From the NCBI GenBank assembly GCA_003142355.1, contig PLMF01000076.1:38804-44519 (forward strand): a stretch of 5,716 nt of DNA. Reading direction: 5' to 3'. The notes beneath the pieces were generated by a model. The model was not told the origin of the DNA. It saw only the letters and a list, made by a program, of their open reading frames with translations, and made no database searches. The stretch's first letter is position 1. Each line of letters starts with the position of its first letter. This document shows, piece after piece, positions 1 through 3,976 of the stretch. Both the position numbers and the translations under genes were made by a program. Source of the DNA: Bryobacterales bacterium. GTDB taxonomy: Bacteria > Acidobacteriota > Terriglobia > Bryobacterales > Bryobacteraceae.

Positions 1-855
1 CAGAACCAGCGCCGGCTGTCCGGGCCGGAGGCGCTTGAGGACGGGCGGTTGGGGCTCGAGGGCTATTTCGAGGGCGTAGGTATCGGTGGCAATTTGGAAC
101 AGGTTGTCGCCGAACTCCTGCGCGGGCTTGCCGACTTCCCCGTTGCGTCCCACCAGCAGGCCATCCACGGGAGCGTGCACGTCGGCGGCCTCGAAGGCGG
201 CTTGCGACTCCTGCAACCGCTGGTTTTCGCCGGCCAGAATCTTCTGCGCCGAAGTCACCTCACCGAGCGCGCTCTGGACGCGTTCGGCGGTGGCGCGCGC
301 GGCCTTATCCATGACCGCGAACTCGGCCCGCGCGCTGTCGTATTCGCGCTCGGCCTTCTCATAGACGAGGCGCGGCGTAGCGCCCTGGGCGAAGAGCACC
401 TGCTGGCGCGAATGGGCGGCTTCGGCGCGCTCCATGGCGAAACGGGCGCGTTGCGCTTCGGCGTCCGCGCGGGACTGTTCCAGGCGCGCGCCGGCCACGG
501 CGGCCTCGGCCCGGATGACGCGCTCCTGGGCGTGATCCGCGGCGCTGGCGGCCGCCTCGCGGGAGCTATCCAGCCCCTGACTGCCGATGCGCGCCAGCAC
601 CTGCCCCTGGTAGACGTCCTGGCCCACATCCACCAGGAAGGCGTCGATGACGCCGTTGACTTGGGCGCCCACGCCGACGATGTGCTGCGGGCGAATGGCG
701 CCGGAGAGCGTAACCTGGTTGGCCGGCAGCACGGCGGGGCCGGCCGCGCGAACCGGAAGAGCCGGCGGCGGGCGCCGGTACCGCAACGAGAGCACCCCGC
801 CGGCGACGCCGGCGAGCACCGCCGCCACCGAGAGCAGCGCCCATTTGCCTCGCAT
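1..855 (-). CDS. HlyD/MFP-family efflux periplasmic adaptor subunit (partial, C-terminus missing)
   Basis: The frame is open from an ATG at 855-853 to the left edge, giving 285 residues with no stop, so the 3' end is outside the window. Residues 5-24 form one hydrophobic N-terminal segment (WALLSVAAVLAG...) followed by RYRR, which fits an inner-membrane anchor or uncleaved signal; there is no lipobox Cys. Residues about 48-91 form the first half of a lipoyl (barrel-sandwich) domain (GVGAQVNGVIDAFLVDVGQD). Residues about 97-222 are Ala/Glu/Arg/Gln-rich and look like the long alpha-helical hairpin. The second lipoyl half follows at about 224-258 (VHAPVDGLLVGRNGEVGKPAQ), then the start of the beta-barrel domain (LRPGQPALVL). 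This order is that of membrane fusion proteins that bridge an inner-membrane pump (RND, ABC or MFS) to an outer-membrane channel. The pump is not in view, so substrate is unknown. An in-frame TTG at 861-859 is an alternative start, but the ATG is preferred. Confidence 0.9.
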   Translation of the reverse strand, partial: MRGKWALLSVAAVLAGVAGGVLSLRYRRPPPALPVRAAGPAVLPANQVTLSGAIRPQHIVGVGAQVNGVIDAFLVDVGQDVYQGQVLARIGSQGLDSSREAAASAADHAQERVIRAEAAVAGARLEQSRADAEAQRARFAMERAEAAHSRQQVLFAQGATPRLVYEKAEREYDSARAEFAVMDKAARATAERVQSALGEVTSAQKILAGENQRLQESQAAFEAADVHAPVDGLLVGRNGEVGKPAQEFGDNLFQIATDTYALEIALEPQPPVLKRLRPGQPALVL

Positions 856-877
856 ACCCAATGATAGAGTAGCATCA
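856..877. promoter_or_regulatory. 22-bp divergent intergenic region with opposed -10-like hexamers
   Basis: Only 22 bp separate the start codons of the divergently transcribed adaptor and first ChrA-family gene. On the minus strand TATCAT (866-861) matches the -10 consensus at 5 of 6 positions and sits 5 nt before the adaptor ATG. On the plus strand TAGAGT (865-870) matches at 4 of 6 and sits 7 nt before the ChrA ATG. Neither gene has a clear Shine-Dalgarno here, and no good -35 was seen. If the hexamers are real, both mRNAs would be nearly leaderless; otherwise the promoters lie inside the opposite genes. This is inference from short matches. Confidence 0.25.
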
Positions 878-1435
878 ATGAAATCTTTTTCCCTCGGGCG
901 AATGACGGGCGTCTTTGCGCGCGTGGGGAATCTGACCTTCGGGGGCGGCGACCCCAGCATGGCGGCGCTCTATGCGGAGCTGGTGACCACGCGGCGCTGG
1001 CTGGCGCCGGAAACGTACGGGCTGGTCTATGCGCTGGCGCGCATCACGCCGGGCACCAACATGCTGGCGTTCTGCGCCGGCGCCGCCTGGGAGCTGGCGG
1101 GATGGGCCGGCGCTCTGCTGGCGGTGCTGGCGGCGGCGGTTCCATCGGCGGTGTGCGTGGTTCTGCTGACTCTGGGTTACGAAGCGTGGAAGCAGAACGC
1201 GATCGCCATGGCCGCAATTGCAGGCACGCTGGCGGCGGCCGTGGGGCTGATGGCCACCAGCGCGTGGCAGCTTCTGGCCCCCTCGCTGGCCACGCGCGAT
1301 TGGCGGCGGATGGCTCGGGCGCTGGCGATAGCGGGGGCGGCGGTGTGGCTGCCACTCCGATTCGGCATGTCGCCGGTGGCGGTTCTCGGCCTGGCCGCGG
1401 TGGCGGGTTCCCTGTGGCAGGAGCCAAAGCCATGA
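878..1435 (+). CDS. Chromate transporter (ChrA/CHR family), N-terminal-type half
   Basis: This 185-residue membrane protein is one single-domain member of the CHR family; paired short subunits export chromate in characterised cases. Near the N-terminus (residues 13-24) FARVGNLTFGGG is the family's amphipathic stretch with the glycine-rich FGG signature. It is followed by the ELVTTRRWLAPE segment at 34-45, matching the family's E-hh-RRWL element. ARITPGTN at 54-61 occupies the usual LPGP position but has Thr in place of the second Pro. Hydrophobic helices follow at about 63-100, 107-133 and 145-180. The ATG at 878 was chosen because the family homology begins there; upstream codons in this frame are shadow of the adaptor gene. 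Its stop overlaps the start of the second half in ATGA, indicating translational coupling. Chromate as the substrate is by family only; sulfate or another oxyanion is possible. Confidence 0.85.
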   Translation: MKSFSLGRMTGVFARVGNLTFGGGDPSMAALYAELVTTRRWLAPETYGLVYALARITPGTNMLAFCAGAAWELAGWAGALLAVLAAAVPSAVCVVLLTLGYEAWKQNAIAMAAIAGTLAAAVGLMATSAWQLLAPSLATRDWRRMARALAIAGAAVWLPLRFGMSPVAVLGLAAVAGSLWQEPKP

Positions 1436-1944
1436 ATCCGCTGCTGGTTTTTCTGCTGCTGTTGAAGGCCTCGGCGACTTCCTTCAGCGGACTCACTTCC
1501 CTGCCGGTGGTGCGGCACGACTTCGTGGAGATGCGCCATGCGATGACGGACCGCGAGCTCAACGCGGCGGTGGCGGCGGGGCGGACGGCTCCGGGGCCGA
1601 ACGGCCTCTACCTGGTGAGCGTGGGGTACTTTGTGGCGGGCTGGCCGGGGGCATGCGCCGGCTGCGCGGCGTGCCTGGCGCCGGCGTTTCTGATCATTCC
1701 GATCCTGCACTATCTGGGCCGGCGCGCGGAGCGTCCGCGGGTGAAGAGCGCCATCCAGGCAGTGACGTTGGCGGCGGCCGGGCTGGTGATCGAGGCCACC
1801 GTTCCGCTGGCGCGCGACGCGCTGACCGGCTGGATTCCGGTGGGGATTGCGGTGGCGAGCTTCCTGTTTCTGGTGCTGACCACGCGCACGACGCTGTGGG
1901 TGATGGCGGGGGCGGCGCTGGTGGGGCTGCTGGCGCTGCGGTAG
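1432..1944 (+). CDS. Chromate transporter (ChrA/CHR family), C-terminal-type half
   Basis: This 170-residue membrane protein is the second single-domain CHR subunit. It starts at the ATG (1432-1434) that overlaps the TGA of the previous gene, so the pair is translationally coupled and likely forms a hetero-oligomer equivalent to one long, two-domain ChrA. The N-terminus is hydrophobic (residues 3-25). A polar stretch with DFVEMRHAMTDRELNAAVAAG at 30-50 matches the family's helix before the pore loop, and an intact APGPNG motif lies at 53-58. Hydrophobic segments follow at about 59-94, 107-128 and 133-170, with a Cys cluster (CAGCAAC, 75-81) inside one of them. The FGG signature seen in the first half is replaced by FSGLTS (18-23), as expected for a diverged second domain. 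Membrane topology is probably inverted relative to its partner; that is inferred from the family and not shown here. Confidence 0.85.
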   Translation: MNPLLVFLLLLKASATSFSGLTSLPVVRHDFVEMRHAMTDRELNAAVAAGRTAPGPNGLYLVSVGYFVAGWPGACAGCAACLAPAFLIIPILHYLGRRAERPRVKSAIQAVTLAAAGLVIEATVPLARDALTGWIPVGIAVASFLFLVLTTRTTLWVMAGAALVGLLALR

Positions 1945-1957
1945 CGAGTAGTATCGT

Positions 1958-1963
1958 AGGGGG
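1958..1963 (+). promoter_or_regulatory. Shine-Dalgarno-like AGGGGG before the M20 peptidase
   Basis: AGGGGG abuts the ATG at 1964 but lies 6 nt before an in-frame ATG at 1970. Ribosome spacing therefore favours the second ATG as the real start, which would shorten the signal peptide by only two residues. Confidence 0.4.
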
Positions 1964-3439
1964 ATGACGATGTTGCGAATCGGGCTGCTGATGGCGGCGG
2001 CGGCGTTGGCGTACGGGCAGGAACGCGCGGCGGTGGAGACGTGGGTGGCGTCGCACCAGCGGCAGATTATGGGCGAATTCAACGAGCTGCTGCGGATACC
2101 CAACGTGGGCACCGACCAGGCGAATATCCGCCGCAACGCGGAGTTCATCCGCGGCCTGCTGGAGCGCCACGGCATGCAGGCGGAGCTGCTGGAGACGGCG
2201 GGCAATCCGCTGGTGTACGCCGAGAAGAACGTGGCGGGCGCCGCGCGCACGGTGCTGTATTACATTCACTACGACGGCCAACCGGTGGACTCGTCGCGTT
2301 GGAAGACCGAGCCGTTCCGGCCGGTCATGCGCGACGGCGCGCGGGACATCGCCAATTGGGCCGCGCTCGAGAAATTTCCCGACGATTGGCGGATTTATGC
2401 GCGCTCGGCGTCGGACGACAAAGCGCCGATTGTGGCGTTCTGCGCCGCCATGGATGCGCTACAGGGCAAATTCGCGAGCAATATCCACGTGGTGATCGAC
2501 GGCGAGGAGGAGATGGGATCTCCCAGCCTGACGGCGGCCATCGCGCGCTACCGCGACAAGCTGAAAGCGTCGCTGCTGCTGATTCTGGACGGTCCGGTGC
2601 ACCCCAGCGGGCGGCCGACGCTGGCCTTCGGCGCGCGCGGCATCGTGACGCTCGACCTGACGGTCTACGGGCCGAAGATGGCGCTGCACAGCGGCCATTA
2701 CGGCAACTGGATTCCCAACCCGGCGATGCGGCTGGCGCAACTGCTGGCGTCCATGAAGGACGAACAGGGGCGCACCACCATCGAGGGTTTCTACGCCGAT
2801 GTGCCGCCGCTCACGGCGGCGGAGCGGCGCGTGCTGCGGTCGGTTCCCGACGATGAGCCGGCGCTGCTGAAGCTGTTCGGCGTGGCCAGGCCCGACACGG
2901 TGAATGAGAGCCTGCAAGAGGCGCTGCAATTCCCCAGCCTGAACGTGCGCGGCATGCGCAGCGGTTACGTGGACGAACCGCGGACGATCATTCCGACGGA
3001 TGCCACCGCCGCTATCGATATCAGGCTAGTGAAGGAGACTCCTGCGGCGCGGATGGTGGAAAGGGTGCGCGCGCACATTGCGAAGCAGGGTTACCACGTG
3101 ACCGAAGGCGAGCCGGACGACGCCACTCGCCTGAAGTATGCGAAGCTGGCGCGGTTGAAGGCGGGCGAAGTCATGGAGGCGTATCGGACCGAGCCGGAAT
3201 CGGCGGAGGCCATCGAGGTAACGCGAGCGCTGACGCGCATGTGGGGCGCGGCGCCGGTGCGCATACGGACCATGGGCGGGACGGTGCCCATCGCTCCGTT
3301 CATACGCGAGCTGGGCGTGCCGGCGGTGGGAGTGCCGATCGTGAACTTCGACAACAACCAACACAGCGACAACGAAAACCTGCGGGTGGGGAACCTGTGG
3401 AGCGGAATCGTGACACTGGCGGCTGTGCTGGGGATGTGA
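1964..3439 (+). CDS. Exported M20/M25/M40-family dipeptidase-type metallopeptidase
   Basis: This 491-residue zinc hydrolase is complete and of usual length for the carnosinase/dipeptidase branch of M20. Residues 1-18 look like a Sec signal peptide, with cleavage likely at AYG|QE, so the enzyme should act in the periplasm or outside. The dinuclear metal site is intact: H102 in IHYDGQP, bridging D151 in SASDDK, E183 in EEEMGSP, D209 in ILDGP and H467 in QHSDNEN. Catalytic D104 and E182 are also present. The lid/dimerisation domain (about 216-380) carries LHSGHYGN, with H242 at the position of the dimer-crossing His of cytosolic carnosinase-like enzymes. After DDK the usual Gly is Ala (DKAP). 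It begins 19 bp after the ChrA pair and may share its transcript; the next annotated item downstream is a hairpin. The substrate is probably small peptides, but M20 also covers acyl-amino acid hydrolases, so this remains inference. Start may be 1970. Confidence 0.93.
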   Translation: MTMLRIGLLMAAAALAYGQERAAVETWVASHQRQIMGEFNELLRIPNVGTDQANIRRNAEFIRGLLERHGMQAELLETAGNPLVYAEKNVAGAARTVLYYIHYDGQPVDSSRWKTEPFRPVMRDGARDIANWAALEKFPDDWRIYARSASDDKAPIVAFCAAMDALQGKFASNIHVVIDGEEEMGSPSLTAAIARYRDKLKASLLLILDGPVHPSGRPTLAFGARGIVTLDLTVYGPKMALHSGHYGNWIPNPAMRLAQLLASMKDEQGRTTIEGFYADVPPLTAAERRVLRSVPDDEPALLKLFGVARPDTVNESLQEALQFPSLNVRGMRSGYVDEPRTIIPTDATAAIDIRLVKETPAARMVERVRAHIAKQGYHVTEGEPDDATRLKYAKLARLKAGEVMEAYRTEPESAEAIEVTRALTRMWGAAPVRIRTMGGTVPIAPFIRELGVPAVGVPIVNFDNNQHSDNENLRVGNLWSGIVTLAAVLGM

Positions 3440-3462
3440 GCGCCGGGCCGGAGTGCCCGCGC
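3440..3462 (+). terminator. GC-rich hairpin right after the peptidase stop, no T-tract
   Basis: GCG(C)CGGGC at 3440-3448 can pair with GCCCGCGC at 3455-3462, giving an 8-bp stem with one bulged C and a 6-nt loop (CGGAGT). It follows the TGA directly but no run of T comes after it, so it is not a classic intrinsic terminator. It could still stabilise or end the peptidase transcript. Confidence 0.3.
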
Positions 3463-3490
3463 CACTCCGCTACAATTGAAGTTACTCCAC
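3463..3490 (+). repeat. 28-bp exact direct repeat, copy 1
   Basis: The 28 bases are identical to 3932-3959, in the same orientation, 469 bp apart start to start. The unit starts CACTCCGC, contains TACAAT (3471-3476) and ends GTTACTCCAC. Identity stops sharply on both sides apart from a nearby CCCG. This copy is followed immediately by a decayed coding fragment and not by an intact gene. Confidence 0.9.
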
Positions 3491-3560
3491 TGTCGGTGGG
3501 GTTGAAGGCTGGCGCCACCTGCTGGCCGATTTCGAGCAGGCGCTGACGGCGATTGGATAA
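3490..3560 (+). pseudogene. Remnant of a PLP-dependent trans-sulfuration-type enzyme C-terminus, frameshifted
   Basis: Bases 3490-3500 read L-S-V-G. From 3501, one base out of frame, the sequence reads VEGWRHLLADFEQALTAIG and stops at TAA (3558-3560). Joined, LSVG-VEGWRHLLADFEQAL resembles the conserved end of Cys/Met-metabolism PLP enzymes (cystathionine gamma-synthase, O-acetylhomoserine sulfhydrylase and relatives), which typically end in LSVG-(I/V/L)E-D-x-x-D-L-I-A-D-L-E-Q-A-L. A single lost base in the GGGG run explains the shift. The rest of the gene is absent: the fragment begins exactly at the end of repeat copy 1. No start codon or ribosome site serves it, so it is dead. The family match is from memory of the motif; the fragment is short, so chance cannot be ruled out. 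Confidence 0.5.
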
Positions 3561-3604
3561 GACGATGGCGCTTACGATGAACTCACAGGTATAGGATTGT
3601 GCGG

Positions 3605-3871
3605 ATGAAAACGATCGAAACTCGCGCTCTGATTGACGGCGAAGGGCGGATCACACTGAGGGCGCCGGCGCCGTCGGATATCCGTCCGGGCGAGCATGAT
3701 GTGCTGGTGATTATCGACGAGAAGGACGCCGCACCGCTACGATCTCCTCATCTGGACTTCCCCGTGGACAGCTACGGATCGTGGCCGGAAGGGCTCTCCT
3801 TGAGAAGGGAAGACCTGTATGGCGAGAACGGGCGTTTCCTGCCACTTGGCGCCGCGGACCAACCGGCATAG
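3605..3871 (+). CDS. Small antitoxin-like protein of unknown function, orphan
   Basis: This 88-residue soluble protein has two recognisable parts. Residues 1-38 (MKTIETRALIDGEGRITL... IRPGEHDVLVIID) look like a small beta-rich, AbrB/SpoVT-like or related N-terminal unit, of the form T-I-E-x-x-A-x-h-x-x-D/E-G-x-h-T-L-x-x-P. Residues 60-77 (GSWPEGLSLRREDLYGEN) resemble a motif I recall from small acidobacterial and cyanobacterial proteins commonly encoded just before a VapC/PIN toxin. There is no PIN gene after it: alaS follows after 105 bp. The tail beyond NGR (FLPLGAADQPA) is longer than I would expect and may be read-through after loss of a partner. The ATG at 3605 is chosen because AGGA (3593-3596) lies 8 nt before it; a GTG at 3599 would be only 2 nt from that site. 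The gene sits between the two 28-bp repeats. The antitoxin role is inference. Confidence 0.7.
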   Translation: MKTIETRALIDGEGRITLRAPAPSDIRPGEHDVLVIIDEKDAAPLRSPHLDFPVDSYGSWPEGLSLRREDLYGENGRFLPLGAADQPA

Positions 3872-3891
3872 ATCGCCGAGAGCGCCGGGTT

Positions 3892-3911
3892 GACAGACGA
3901 AAGCGTCTGTC
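3892..3911. repeat. Perfect 8-bp inverted repeat (hairpin, AAAG loop)
   Basis: GACAGACG (3892-3899) and CGTCTGTC (3904-3911) are exact reverse complements around a 4-nt loop AAAG. It lies 20 bp after the small antitoxin-like gene and 65 bp before alaS. C-rich sequence follows and no T-tract, so a classic terminator is unlikely. The form, a short GC-rich palindrome ending in CTGTCCCAC, suggests a dispersed REP-like extragenic element, but only one copy is present here. Confidence 0.65.
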
Positions 3912-3931
3912 CCACAGTGGTCCGATTCCCG

Positions 3932-3959
3932 CACTCCGCTACAATTGAAGTTACTCCAC
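3932..3959 (+). repeat. 28-bp exact direct repeat, copy 2 (alaS leader)
   Basis: It is identical to 3463-3490. This copy ends 17 bp before the alaS start codon and probably contains the gene's core promoter and early leader, so it is the likely original copy. Confidence 0.9.
3940..3945 (+). promoter_or_regulatory. Candidate alaS -10 element TACAAT
   Basis: TACAAT matches the sigma-70 -10 consensus at 5 of 6 positions and would place the transcript start near 3952, giving a leader of about 25 nt. No convincing -35 is visible at 16-18 bp upstream. The same hexamer is present in repeat copy 1 at 3471-3476. Confidence 0.4.
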
Positions 3960-3965
3960 ATCCAC

Positions 3966-3970
3966 AAGGA
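3966..3970 (+). promoter_or_regulatory. alaS ribosome binding site AAGGA
   Basis: AAGGA lies 6 nt before GTG 3977 and decides the start, as no ATG in frame occurs until residue 42 (GMNQF), well inside the conserved catalytic domain. Confidence 0.75.
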
Positions 3971-3976
3971 ATTTCC

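Noticed and set aside
49..864. 271-residue plus-strand reading frame opposite the adaptor
   Set aside because: It is antisense to a frame with clear lipoyl and coiled-coil domains; its composition is that of a GC-rich shadow frame with no recognisable domain.
255..878. 207-residue minus-strand reading frame in the adaptor region
   Set aside because: It is Arg/Pro/Ser-rich and lies in a different frame from the recognisable adaptor protein, which starts at 855.
878..1944. Frameshift breaking a single long ChrA gene
   Set aside because: The second half has its own ATG in a clean ATGA overlap and a proper N-terminus; paired short CHR genes are a known arrangement.
1177..2250. 357-residue minus-strand reading frame spanning the ChrA pair and the peptidase start
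   Set aside because: It crosses two real genes on the opposite strand, is Arg/His/Gln-rich, and has no domain; long antisense frames are expected at this GC content.
3890..3895. Consensus -35 TTGACA upstream of alaS
   Set aside because: It is 44 bp from the TACAAT hexamer, far beyond the usual 16-18 bp, and the hexamer at the right distance (CACAGT) is poor; it also overlaps the hairpin arm.
3463..3959. Two-unit CRISPR array or transposon target-site duplication
   Set aside because: Two 28-bp units 469 bp apart do not fit spacer spacing, there is no cas gene, and no transposase or terminal inverted repeats lie between them; 28 bp is also too long for an ordinary target duplication.
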